From Aedes albopictus (taxonomy: Eukaryota > Arthropoda > Insecta > Diptera > Culicidae): 64,000 bases of DNA. The stretch is taken from the NCBI RefSeq assembly GCF_035046485.1, contig NC_085138.1, forward strand, positions 288,358,089 to 288,422,088. The letters are read 5' to 3'. The first letter of the stretch is position 1. The number at the start of each line of letters is the position of its first letter. This document shows positions 53,888-64,000 of the stretch, in pieces. The notes beneath the pieces are model-generated. The model was not told the origin of the DNA, searched no databases, and was given only the letters and a program-made list of their open reading frames with translations. Made by a program: the position numbers and the translations under genes.

Positions 53888-54550
53888 AGCATCTTGGAAA
53901 TCGTGAAGGAATTGATGAAGCACTCCTGCAATAACATTCATTGATATTTCTGAAGAAATCCCTAGAGAAACATTCATATAAAATGCAAGAGAGATTTCAG
54001 AGGGAACTCTTTGGAAATCTTTGAAGTAACTCCTAGAGGAATTCCTGGAAAAAAATGCTAAAGGAAGTTCCAGGAAAGTTCCGGAAGGAAATCTTAGAAA
54101 AAATCTGAAATGAACTTTGGCATAAATTGCAATAATAATTTCTTAGGAGTACTTAAGAAAATTCTTTTCAAGTATATCCTACAGAAATTACTGAACGAAG
54201 TGCTAAAGCAATTCTTAAGAATTTAATGAAAGAAATCTTAGAAGTAATTGCTGAAAGATCTCCTAGTAAAATTCCTGAAAGACACCAATGGCAATGATCC
54301 AAAGGGATTCTAGAGATGTTCCAGGAAAAAAACTCCTCAAGGAAGAAATTTAAGGAACTCCTGGAAAAAATCTGGATAAATTGCTGAAGAAAGTCCCAAA
54401 GAAAGTCCTGAAAAGACTGCTAGAGAAATTACTTAAGGAATACCCAAAGCAATTTTTGAAAATGCTTCCAGATGGATTCTAGAAAGAGCTTAGAATGTAT
54501 TTCTCAAAGAAATAAAGGATTTCTCGGAGTAATTGCTGAAGCAGCTTCAG
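53888..54550 (-). repeat. Degenerate 12-bp repeat block
   Basis: Phrases such as GAACTCCTGGAAAAAATCTG and GGAAGTTCCAGGAAAGTTCC show the purine phase. Confidence 0.5.
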
Positions 54551-54555
54551 GAGGA

Positions 54556-54680
54556 TTTTCGTCTTCGTCTTCTTCTTCTTCTTCTTCTTCTTCTTCTTTT
54601 TTTTCTTCTTCTTCTTCTTCTTCTTCTTCTTTGTGGCTTTACGTTCTCATTAAATGGGCTAACTGGAGACTCCAGGAAGA
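54556..54680 (-). mobile_element. Internally deleted SINE of the second family
   Basis: A long (TTC)n tract (54,560-54,630), then TTGTGGCTTTACGTTCTCAT joined directly to GGGCTAACTGGAGACTCC, which is the other end of the 53.6-kb SINE. The body is deleted. CAGGAGGATTTT before and CAGGAAGAATAT after may be a decayed duplication. Confidence 0.6.
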
Positions 54681-56219
54681 ATATCTAAAAACTTCAAAAA
54701 CAAAAATCCCAATCAGATACATTAAAATTTATAAACCCAAATCCTCTTCAGGTTCTGCAGACCAGATTTCTGTGAATTAGAAACACGAAGTGCGAACCAA
54801 ATTCTGCGAATATTTTTAGTGTTCTAGAAGTAGATCCAAACGTTTTTTTTTTAATTTTGTTTTAGACTGATTATGCTTTCACAAAGATTTTCAGAACAAA
54901 AGTGATCGACACTTCTAATTCCCTGAGGAAGATGTAATAATCATCGAAACGTCGGATGAAGGAGAATTTCTTATCATTTGATTGCAATTGCGACTGCCAA
55001 GCCGAAAATCGTCCTTGGTTTCCAGATCCCTAAGTTGATAGCTACCTCCATATATAAATTTATAGGGAAGCTTTTGACAAGTTTTGGAGGTATTGAAACA
55101 TTTAGATGACTTCCAGAAGAAATTCGTATAACTCCAGGATAACCCGTCTAACATTATAGAAACAAATATTTTTTAAAGAAGCACTTTTTTGAGTTTCTGG
55201 AGCATTTCAAGTTTGTTATGTTCGCAATAACATTTTACCGTTTCCCAGCGGTTAATGAACTCTAAAGACAATGCAATATCGCTCGCATTAATCGGACATC
55301 AATCAGAGCAAGACATAAGAGTACCTTCCTATACCTGCATCGAAATTGGTTCACTTTCTTCCGTTAAGGCAGTCAGTTTTGGGCAATTTTCACGCTTCAC
55401 CGAGAATCGTGCATTCGTCAAGGCTAACCCGGCGGATAAAATTTGATTCGTGGCGTTGATTCCTAGCAGGAACAACCAGTACCGAAAAAAGAAAACACAC
55501 TACGAGAAACACGAAAACTGTGAAATAATGGGCTGCATCATGCAGATTTAATGTGGCGATGCGATACGCGCAGACTCGATATTATTCCTTAAATACCTCA
55601 TAAATTATATTAAAAGCATTTATTATTACACTATAAACCACGGATGATGACGATGCCAAGTGGTTCTGCGCGATGTGGTGTTTTTATTTTCACTTTTGCT
55701 TTCCGATTTCTTCTTGTGTGCCTTGGATTCTTGGGACTACCACATGCCTCTGCCATCTCGAGAGGAAAAAAGGAGAAAGAGTTCTGAACCTTGGCGAACC
55801 CGAACTCTTGAACCATTAAACCGCACGATAAAATATATCGGGTCATCATTCAAACGGGTCCCAGGCTGACACTAATTCCTTTGGGGGTTTGCGATTTCGT
55901 TGGCCAGAGGCAAACAAATTTGAGAAATTTTTCTTCTCCGGAGCCGAAGAATGGTCCTCGCTACTGGAATTGCGAGGACTGGCGTCATCCTCACCGTGGA
56001 CAAGCGCCTATCTGATTATGCGAAAAAAATCGGATACTTTTGTTTGATGGGATCATGATAAACGAAAACACTAAGTACATAGTTCTGCAATCTAACTCTG
56101 AATTGTGCTTACTTTAATTGACTTCTATCATAAAATACTTATTTTTGGAATTTTACTCATTCTTTCAAATCAAAACATATTTTCGCAAGACTTTAAATTT
56201 ATCTATTGCAATTCTGTTC
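54681..56219. other. Unassigned DNA; small frames only
   Basis: An ATG frame at 55,255-55,446 (63 codons, from NSKDNAISLALIGHQSEQDI) looks somewhat protein-like but matches nothing I know. A GAGGAAGATGTAATAATCAT then CGAAACGTCGG motif at 54,923 has the Penelope-end look of 52.9 kb in reverse. No gene can be supported. Confidence 0.3.
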
Positions 56220-56224
56220 TCTCC

Positions 56225-56490
56225 TCTTTCTTGGCGTAACGCCCCCACTGGAACAAGGCCCTGCTTCCAGTTTATGTTTTAGCCAGTTTTTGTGAGCAGT
56301 TCCACAGATATTAAGTGAGAGCTTCCTCTGCTAATGAATATATGTCGTGTGGCATACACGAAGATACTCTATGTTCAAGGAAGCCAAGAAAATTTACTCT
56401 TACGAAAATCTCTGGGACCAACCGGGAATCAAACCCATCACCCTCAGCATTGTATTTAAGAATACGCGGCTTAATGGGCTCTCCAAGCTT
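56225..56490 (-). mobile_element. Feilai-like SINE, old copy
   Basis: CTTGGCGTAACGCCCCCACT ... CGTGTGGCATACACGAAGAT and CCGGGAATCAAACCCATCAC match the other copies with many substitutions. Box B (GGGTTTGATTCCCGG) is still legible. Confidence 0.65.
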
Positions 56491-56789
56491 ACTAGATTCT
56501 TTGACTTGTGAGGATTAGAGTAAATAAAAATAGAAAAAGTTCAAATTCACGCGCCACGACGAGTGTTGAACCTACGACTTTACAATTTCTAGATGGGCGG
56601 TTCACCCTCTTGTCCACGAAGCTGCATGCTATGCCTCCCCGCAAGCAAAAACGTTGCTCTCAAGCGTTATTCTGATTTTTTAAGTTAGCTATAAATGTTC
56701 ACATACATACATACATACATTTGTTCAACATCACATTTAGGACAAGACATATTCAACAATAGTACGCCACAATACTCGGTTTGTGGCTG
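56491..56789. other. Unassigned DNA with (CATA)n
   Basis: Short CATACATACATACATACAT run at 56,702-56,721. No gene. Confidence 0.4.
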
Positions 56790-57540
56790 CTGTTCTCCAT
56801 CCTCGGTCGCGCCCAATGCTCGCCAAGTCACGCTCCACCTGGTCCACCCATCCTCTGCGCTCCACGCCTTCTTGTGCCAACCGGATCAGTTGCAATCAGC
56901 TGCACCAGCTTTGCAGGGTTGTTATCCGGCATTCTTGCAACATGCCCTGCCCACCGTATCCTTCCGGCTTTGGCCACCTTCTGGAAGTGGGTTCGTCGTA
57001 AAGTGCAGTGAGCTCGTGGTTCATCCTTCTCCGCCATACACCGTTCTCCTGCACACCGCCGAAGATCGTGCTTAGCACGCGACGCTCGAAATCTCCAAGT
57101 GCTTGCAGGTCCTCTTCGAGCATGGTCCATGTCTCGTGCCCGTAGAGGACCACCGGTCTTATTAGCGTTTTGTACATGGTGCATTTCGTGCGTGGGTGAA
57201 TCTTTTTCGACCGCAGTTTCTTCTGGAGCCCGTAGTAGGTCCGACTTCCGCTGATGATGCGCCTCCGGATTTCACGGCTCACGTTGTTGTCAGCCATCAG
57301 TAAGGATCCGAGGTAGACGAATTCCTCAACCACCTCGAAAATATCCCCGTCTATCGTAACATTGCTGTACTGCTCTGCCACCGTTCCAAATGTTCTGGCA
57401 ATAATGTCCATGCCATCCGCAAAGCACACAAATTGACCGGATTTTGTGAAAATCGTTCCCCGGCTGTTGAGCCCGGCTCATCGCATTACACCTTCCAGAG
57501 CGATGTTGAAGAGTAGACATGAGAGTCCATCACCTTGTCC
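56790..57540 (-). pseudogene. RTE-like retrotransposon RT, 3' half
   Basis: It runs from QGDGLSCLLFNIALEGVM (near 57,535) through GLNSRGTIFTKSGQFVCFAD to the C-terminus: SNVTIDGDIFEVVEEFVYLG, HPRTKCTMYKTLIRPVVLYG, FERRVLSTIFGGVQENGVWR, then RIRWAGHVARMPDNNPA. The catalytic box reads FADG where YADD/FADD is needed, so it cannot be active. At least two frameshifts. The 5' half of the same gene stands at 60,830-62,127 on the same strand, which points to one element split by an insertion. Confidence 0.8.
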
Positions 57541-58113
57541 AGCAAGCAACAGCATCAAAATTAAGGAAATTTTTTAATTCATGATTTTCTATTATACTGA
57601 AACTTTGCACAGCTTTCCAGTTCCATCTATATCGCCATTTTTTTATATCAATTTTTTATTTTGAATCACGACTAACTTTTCAGAATTGTGTATGTGAAAA
57701 TGGTTCAAAAATATTCAAAAATTTGCACAGCAAAAATGGTTTGTTCGATTGCTATGAATTTTTTAGCAGAGTTAGAAATCTAAATGGTGGTTCCCAAGAA
57801 AATATACACGGTGAAAAAAATCTTTTTTAACATGAAAAAATATAATTTTTGTCACAAAATTCAAATAACTCAAAACCCTTTCTTTTTACCAAGGTTTTTT
57901 TTCAGGGTAGACGGTCCAATGTATTAGCAACCTACCATAAATTTGGTGATGGTAAACTAATAAACAAAAAAGTTATATCATTTCAAACATTTCACAATTT
58001 TCACATTCGGTATTTTTTTTCGGTGTAAATTATTTCGGCCGGAAATCGCAGTTTGATGCTGATTTTATTGTTAATGGCCTTGCGTTAGTTGAAAAATTTG
58101 TTTTTATTATGTA

Positions 58114-58416
58114 CTAGCTGTCCCGGCAAACTTTGTCTTGCCAATCTGTGGTGGTTTCACAACTGTTGAGGTCATAACGTCACCGCACTCTAGATTGGTT
58201 TCATTTCAATCGTGTTGATTTCCTTCCCAGCTCATGAAAATTCAGTACTTTATCAATTTTCTTACATTTTTCAGTTCATTTTTGTAACTTTTTATATATA
58301 TAAACACAGCCACCCTGAAAACGAATCGAAACGTGCAAGGGTCATGCTGATCGGTTCACCCGTTCTTGAGTTTTGTTGCCTCAAAGACACTTTAAACTCA
58401 TTTTTATATATATAGA
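58114..58416 (-). mobile_element. Helitron-like unit a, about 303 bp
   Basis: CTAGCTGTCCCGGCAAACTT on the plus strand is the inverse of the CTAG end; the other side ends TTTTTATATATATAGA, the inverse of the TC start. Same family as 24.8-26.0 kb. Confidence 0.6.
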
Positions 58417-58435
58417 TTGTTGTTTATATATATTA

Positions 58436-58737
58436 CTAGCTGTCCCGGCAAACTTTGTCTTGCCAAGCTGTGGTGGTTTGACAACTGTGGAGGTCATTGC
58501 GGCACAGCACTCTAGATTGGTTTCATTGCGATCGCGTTGATTTTCTTCCCAGCTCATGAAAAATAAGTATTTTATCAGTTTTCCTACTTTTTTGGATAAT
58601 TTTCGTATCTTTTTCAACTTATAAACACTGCCACCATGAATACGAATCAAACCTTGCAAGAATCATCATGATCGATTCATCCAATCGTGAGTTTTGTTGC
58701 CTCAAAGGAACATCAAACTCATTTTTATATATATAGA
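58436..58737 (-). mobile_element. Helitron-like unit b, 302 bp
   Basis: Second unit, 302 bp, same ends, separated from unit a by 19 bases and directly touching unit c. Confidence 0.6.
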
Positions 58738-59039
58738 CTAGCTGTCCCGGCAAACTTTGTCTTGCCGTCTTGTGGTGGTTTGACAACTGTTGAGCTCAAA
58801 ATATCACCGCACTCTAGATTGATTTCATTTCGGTCGTGTTGATTCCCTTCCTAGCTCATAGAAAATCAGTTCTTTTTCAATTTTGTTACTTTTCTAGTTG
58901 ATTTTCGTAACTTTTTGTACATATAAACACAGCCACCATGAAAACGAATCGAACCGGGCAAGAGCCATCCTAATCGGTTCAGCCGTTTGTGAGTTTTGTT
59001 GCCTCAAAGGGATTTCAAACTCATTTTTATATATATAGA
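58738..59039 (-). mobile_element. Helitron-like unit c, 302 bp
   Basis: It begins at the base after unit b, so the CTAG end of one joins the TC start of the other without any spacer (ATATATATAGA/CTAGCTGTC on the plus strand). Confidence 0.6.
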
Positions 59040-59236
59040 TATGTACAGTAATGTTTCGATTTTATCACGCCCTCCGCGCATCAGTCGTTTATTCATTAAT
59101 TTGCTGTTATATTTGAGGACAAGTGGTTTCCTTCTTCTTCAAGATGAATGTTGAAAGCGTTTTTTGCAACGTCAAAGATATTAAAAATGCGTATAGATTT
59201 TGAAGAATATTTCAAAGCATTTTTGAAAAGGGGCGT

Positions 59237-59518
59237 CTAAACAGATATCGCAGATGGTACGGTGGTATGACTCTCTGCACTTGGCACTTCTGGCAATTTC
59301 TCAGTTGTTGTCGTTTTCGAACTTCCTGCGCTCTGCTTTATCGATGGTATACAGATTGCTCGTTTGTCAAAGTTTGGACGGCAGGACGTGCAAATGCGTA
59401 ATTTTGTATTCAATGTGGACATTTGGACATAACCAGTCTCTTTCAGTTTATCTATAGTGCTTTCGGTGAGATTTCGTAACTCTTTTGAACATTTTTTTTC
59501 CATCAAACGGCCTACAAG
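59237..59518 (-). CDS. Unknown ORF with CX2C motif inside the foldback element
   Basis: The ATG at 59,503 opens an 88-codon frame: MEKKCSKELRNLTESTIDKL, then ETGYVQMSTLNTKLRICTSC, then a Ser/Thr-rich tail to a stop at 59,237. The charged helix and the CTSC pair look like a real protein domain. An acceptor-like CTCTCTTGTAG lies just upstream (near 59,519), so it could be an internal exon of a transposon gene. I do not recognise the family, and upstream exons were not found. Confidence 0.4.
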   Translation of the reverse strand, partial: LVGRLMEKKCSKELRNLTESTIDKLKETGYVQMSTLNTKLRICTSCRPNFDKRAICIPSIKQSAGSSKTTTTEKLPEVPSAESHTTVPSAISV

Positions 59519-59709
59519 AGAGCGTTAAGTTGTTGACCGTTAAGAAAGCGACTACTCATGCTGTTCGTTAGATTATAATAAACAAAATTACTTATAAATT
59601 TTAACTGACAAGTTTGATGTCGTTTGCTTGGCTGAAGAAAAATTTTACTATAAATTCTTTAATATCCACAGCGGTAGTATTTTTTTTTGCTTTTTCGTGA
59701 GCATTGTCA

Positions 59710-59965
59710 TGGTATGTACATAGACAAACAAACGTAACACTGGCGAAATTTTCATTGACCATGGCTTTAACGATCTTTTTAAATCTTGGTTGTGGCTTTC
59801 ATAACCAGAAGCGCGCACATCGTTTTTCTTTGCGTTTGACGTTTCACACTAGCACCTTCAGTGTTTCGTGAAACATTTCCACCAGGTGGTGGTAGTGTGA
59901 ACTGGACGATGGATTTTCACGAAAATTGTTCTAGGTGTTTCGTCTGTTTGTCTGTGGTATGTATC
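59710..59965. mobile_element. Small TIR element
   Basis: ACATAGACAAACAAACGTAA then CACTGG is mirrored by GTTTCGTCTGTTTGTCTGTG with a few changes. The middle is GC-richer (TTCCACCAGGTGGTGGTAGT). No coding capacity. Confidence 0.5.
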
Positions 59966-60309
59966 TCTCATGCATTTGTTGTTGTTGAAGTTACTCGCTT
60001 TCTTCCGATCATAAAATCTGTTCTCTAAAAGGTAATTTTTGCATATAAATTAGACGTATACGCTCATTTAAAACTTTTATTTTTCAGCTTTTGTCTTAAA
60101 ATTAAGGTTTCTTCCATGATTCTTATTACCAACAGGTTTTCAACACTATTAAGAGATTTTTCACCAGCCACGTACGATAAAAAGTATGACACTATCAATA
60201 TTTTTGATCACAACACTGGATCGCGTCTAAGTTTCTAATAGATACTATAGTAATTATGAATAATCAAATTAAGATATCATGAAAACAACTGTTTTATTCA
60301 GCCGATAGC
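59966..60309. other. Foldback interior, unassigned
   Basis: AT-rich, no gene or repeat recognised. Confidence 0.35.
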
Positions 60310-60829
60310 CTTTACAATAAAATCAGCATCAAACTATAATTCTTGAAATAATTTACACAGAAAATAGTTCTTTTTGTTACTAAATGTAAAAATTGTGAAA
60401 TGTTTGAAATGTCTTATTTTTTTTTGTCTATTTGTTTACCATCACCAAATTTTTATGGTAGATAGTTAAAAAATTACGTTGGTAAAAAGATAGGGTTTTG
60501 AGATATTTGAGTTTTTGGGACAAAAATTATTTTTTTTAATATAAAAAAAAATATTTTTTTACAGTGTATATTTTCTTGGGAATCACAATTTAGTTATCTA
60601 ACTTTGCTGAAAAATTCATAACAATCGGACAATCCGTTTTTGCTGTACAGCTTTTAGACTATTTTTGAACCATTTTCGCATACACCCTTTTGAAAAGTTA
60701 GTCGTGACTGAATATGAAGATTTGATATCGAAAAATAACGATTTAGATAATATTGAAAAACTGTGCAAAGTTTCAGATATTTTTGAAATGGTCGCTCAGG
60801 ATCGACTAACATGACTCCGTGGAATTCCT

Positions 60830-62127
60830 CTACTGTCGTATGCCGCTTTGAAGTCGATGAACAAGTGATGCGTTGGGCCTGGTATTCACGGCATTTCTGG
60901 AGGATTTGCCGTATGGTGAAGATCTGATCCGTTGTCGACCCGGCCGTCGATGAAACCGGCTTGATAGCTTCCCACGAACTAATTCCCACGTTTAGGTGAC
61001 AGACGACGGAAGATGATCTGGAATAGCACTTTGTAGGCAGCATTCAAAATAGTGATCGCCCTGAAGTTCTCACATTCCAAATGGTCGCCTTTCTTGTGTA
61101 TAGGGCAGATTACCCCTTCCTTCCACTCCTCCGGTAGCTGTTCGGTTTCCCAGATCCTGACTATGAGCCGATGAAGACAGGTGGCCAACTTTACTGGGCC
61201 CATCTTGATGAGTTCAGCTGCGATACCATCCTTACCAGCTGCTTTGTTGGTTTTGAGCTGGTGAATGGCATCCTTAACTTCCCTCAGCTTGGGAGTTGGT
61301 TCATTTCCGTCCTCCGCTGCACTGACGTCGTCGTTTCCTCCGTTGCCGTGGTCCTCCGTGCCTACGTTCTCCACGCCGTTCAGGTGCTGATCGAAGTGCT
61401 GCTTCCACCTTTCGATCACCTCACGTCCGTCCGTCAAGAGGCCTCCGTCTTTATCCCTGCATATTTCGTCTCGCGGCACGAAGCCGTTGCGGGATGCGTT
61501 GAGCTTCTGATAGAACTTCCGTGTTTCTTGGGAACGGCACAGCAGTTCCATTTCTTCACATTCCGCTTCTTCCAGGCGGCGCTTTTTCTCCCGAAAGAGG
61601 TGGGTCTGCTGTTTCCACTTCTGTCTGTAACGTTCCACGTTTTGTCAAGTCCCTTGCTGCAGCATTAGCGCCCTCGCTGCGTTCTTCTCCTCCAAAACCG
61701 TTCTGCACTCTTCGTCGAACCATTCGTTTTCGTCGATTCCGTTCCACGTATCCGATGGTGCTCTCGGCTGCGTTGTTGATGGCTGCTTTGACTGTACTCC
61801 TGCAGTCCTCTATAGGGGCCTCGGCCTCATCGAGCTCGCCCTCGTCTGGCAACGCGGCCTCGAGATTCTGCGCGTATGCTGAGGTGGCATCCAGTTGCTT
61901 CAGTCGCTCTAGGTTGTACCGTGGCGGTCGCCGGTACCGTACATTGTTGATGACGGAGAGTTTTGGGCGCAGTTGGACCATCAATAGGTAGTGGTCGGTG
62001 TCGATGTTGGCGCCACGATAGGTCCTGACGTCGATAATGTCGGAGAAGTGCCGTCCGTCAATCAGAACGTGTTCGATTTGAGATTCCGTCTGCTGTGGTG
62101 ATCTCCAGGTGTAATGATAAGGGAGGC
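60830..62127 (-). pseudogene. RTE-like retrotransposon endonuclease end and RT 5' half
   Basis: From the right: the end of the endonuclease (RTYRGANIDTDHYLLMVQLR, about 62,030), a linker, then the RT fingers (LKTNKAAGKDGIAAELIKMG; LPEEWKEGVICPIHKKGDHL; FRAITILNAAYKVLF) and QAGFIDGRSTTDQIFTIRQI near 60,960. It ends at FIDFKAAYDS. There is a frameshift near 61,735 and an in-frame TGA at 61,647-61,645 (from a likely CGA). The gene continues at 57,540 after the foldback. The missing part is about 60 codons. The RTE-like label follows the C-terminal tail; the clade is not certain. Confidence 0.8.
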
Positions 62128-62519
62128 TGTGTTGAAAAAATGTTCACATAGATCGCAAATGTTTCGACATTTCCGCTCATCGGTAAACACATCAACTCTT
62201 AGCAGTTACATTTAAATTACTCTCGCAATTGCTAAATAATCCATTTAGCAATAGGTACATTTCAAAATTCATAAATTCCGTCAATCAAATCAAATATTTC
62301 AGCCTCATCTCATGCTACTAAATACCCAGACAAGCCATTAAACGCTCATCCCCCAAACATGGCGATCATCCAAATTGATCAATTAATTGCGCGCTCCAAA
62401 GTGTCGACTATTATTAACTTGCCTTCATTCCAAGCCCCGAATCCATTTGAGCACACAGAGCTTGCAAACTTTGAAAACGTTTCTTATTTTTCTCACACTA
62501 AATTCACTTCCGTAAAAAG
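62128..62519. other. Unassigned DNA
   Basis: AT-rich, no gene or repeat recognised. Confidence 0.35.
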
Positions 62520-63060
62520 TCACCCATAGATCGCACCTACACGTCGGTAATAGTAGGTACCTAAGCAGGTGTACACCACGACGGCGCGTCGAGAAGAGAA
62601 AGACGCGGGGGAGGAGGCAAATTTGCATCCCCACACAGTCGACGGTAAACTACGCCGAGCGTTTAGAGGTGAGCTTCCTTTCTACTACGGGTGGTGTGAT
62701 GATTGCCGCAGTAGTGACCAAGAGCCACAGAGTAAACTGTCTGGTGGGACCCCTTCGGCAGGGGCCTCTCAATGACTCTCTAAACGTCTATGACAGCTCG
62801 ATGAGCCGGGCGCGCGCACACGATCGCTCTGGTACTGGCTGACTGGCCGGTGTTGGTCCAGTGCAGTGGCCGGTCACACAATTGTGCACACCGCGTTGTG
62901 GCCATCATCGGAGGGACGGAAAGAGTAGTAGCACTTTATTCGCCCATTGAGGGAACAAACATAAATTTATGTAAATTTACAATTGAATTAATATCGATCT
63001 TCGAAGTTCAATTGGATGGGCCCAGCGCAGTAGCGGTGTGGGGTCTCAAATGAAGGGTGG
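62520..63060. other. GC-rich, repeat-poor island
   Basis: It includes GACGGCGCGTCGAGAAGAG, GCCGGGCGCGCGCACACGAT and GGCCGGTGTTGGTCCAGTGC, with no repeat seen elsewhere. Frames of up to 69 codons on both strands are not convincing. It could be a regulatory region or a first exon of a gene beyond the window. Confidence 0.35.
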
Positions 63061-63459
63061 TGAACATTGGGCAAGGAACGAATCCGTTAGATTCAATTTG
63101 CATGGCAGGTATTTGTTATGATATTATACTATTAGTCTATTGCTCGATGCTTGGCGCGTGATGTTTCGATTTCCTCCAATGCAGCCGGCACATTAGAATT
63201 TTATAGTTACGTGTGAATGATGGGCTTTGAATCTTAAAAAGTTGTATTTAGATCGATTATTGCGTTGGGCACGAGGAACAAATTCATTCAACTCAAGCAG
63301 ATCAAAATTATGTCTTCAAAATTTCCTTACGAACTGTTATCTCCCAAATATTCGTGGAGAACATATTTCATAAAATTTGTTAAAGTTTTACTCGGGGATT
63401 GCTGTCCTAGTTTTCGTTTTAATTGAAATTACATAGCAATATCATAGGCATTGGCGGAG
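63061..63459. other. Unassigned DNA
   Basis: No gene or repeat recognised. Confidence 0.35.
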
Positions 63460-63582
63460 TCCTTTTTTTCTTACTCTCCTAAACATACACGAAAAAGAGC
63501 TAGATAAAAGAGGAGGCAAGCTGCCTCTCCTTCCATCTTTCTCTTTCCCGTGTATGTTTAGGAGAGTGAGTAAGAAAAAGGA
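63460..63582. repeat. Long hairpin, arms of about 60 bp
   Basis: TCTTACTCTCCTAAACATAC and ACG on the left pair with CGTGTATGTTTAGGAGAGTG and AGTAAGA on the right. The inner parts also pair (GAGGAGGCAAG against CTGCCTCTCC), so almost the whole 123 bp folds on itself with no loop to speak of. Confidence 0.7.
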
Positions 63583-64000
63583 AAATGCTAATAATCATAG
63601 GGCCAAATATCCACAGCTGTAAAGGCGTGGTTCCTTTAAGAGGCCTCAGTTTAGAAATAGGTAGTTTGGTACCGTGGTTCCGGGTCATTTGTCCAAACGC
63701 CATTTGGCCGAAAAATGAATTATGAACACTGGTGGTGGTTTTAAAACCTATTGGGCTCAGAGTTGGCCTCAAATCCTTCCCAACCAAGCTGAGTTATATG
63801 TCTAAATTCCAGGCAATTTGGCCCACAAAAAGTTTTGTCAAAAACCCCCCATGACGAAGAAAACAAACCTGCCGATAATACCCTTCGTCACCCTATTTGG
63901 AGAATTAAAATCAAGGAAACCTAAATTAAACCAAACATGAACTTCTCAGTTCGATCTTCAAGTCATATCTGAACTTTTGGTTGCTTGGGTATTCACTTAC
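63583..64000. other. Unassigned DNA
   Basis: No supported gene. GTCATTTGTCCAAACGCCAT and TTGGCCGAAA phrases near 63,686 look like a decayed repeat. Confidence 0.3.

Larger units (their letters stand above)
57590..60790. mobile_element. Foldback element of about 3.2 kb inserted in the RT gene
   Basis: The left arm (57,590-58,085) and right arm (60,310-60,790) are inverted copies of each other. For example CTGAAACTTTGCACAG at 57,598 mirrors CTGTGCAAAGTTTCAG at 60,765, and CCATCACCAAATTTTTATGG at about 60,438 mirrors CCATAAATTTGGTGATGG on the left. Many substitutions show age. Between the arms lie a Helitron-like array, an unknown ORF and a TIR element. A target duplication was not found and about 180 bp of RT is missing at the join. 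Confidence 0.65.

Noticed and set aside
54472..54780. A frame with a long Ser tract
   Set aside because: It is a translation of the (TTC)n tail of a deleted SINE.

Overview
The window looks like repeat-saturated nuclear DNA of an Aedes-type culicine mosquito. This rests on tRNA-derived SINEs with Feilai-like layout, many TA-flanked inverted-repeat (MITE-type) elements, BEL/Pao, Ty3/gypsy and RTE-like retroelements, Helitron-type arrays, and the near absence of ordinary genes. The species cannot be decided from the sequence. I found no complete host gene; a few GC-richer, repeat-poor islands may hold regulatory DNA or small exons.

Layout: 0-5.5 kb has a decayed RT tail, a possible promoter near 1.2 kb and a broken BEL/Pao Pol. 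5.5-12.2 kb has MITEs, a long degenerate 12-bp repeat that switches strand near 8.65 kb, and an RT fragment. 12.2-19.0 kb is an intact Ty3/gypsy LTR retrotransposon on the minus strand with a 5-bp target duplication (ATCAT). 19-26 kb has inverted-repeat elements (one with a possible spliced transcription unit), a repeat carrying a 150-bp satellite, and a head-to-tail array of 302-bp Helitron-like units. 27-30.2 kb and 45.3-48.5 kb are two nearly identical 3.2-kb copies of that satellite-bearing repeat. 31-35 kb has 12-bp repeats and four copies of an element that combines TIRs with a tRNA-like segment. 35-44 kb is mostly unassigned with several MITEs. 44.8-51.4 kb is a three-level nest of insertions. 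52-56.5 kb has 12-bp repeats and SINEs. 56.8-62.1 kb is one RTE-like element split by a 3.2-kb foldback insertion that carries a second Helitron-like array. The end is GC-rich, then carries a long hairpin.

The most notable observation is the Ty3/gypsy element. Its gag and pol frames do not overlap, and pol has no ATG before the protease. A canonical 139-bp GT-AG intron would join gag to pol in frame. Two more short introns (55 and 97 bp) near the pol stop would replace a short tail with 78 other residues, all phases matching. Splicing, not frameshifting, may set the Gag to Gag-Pol ratio. Its two LTRs also differ by exactly four tandem 174-bp units that carry a divergent version of the LTR promoter, although they are otherwise almost identical.
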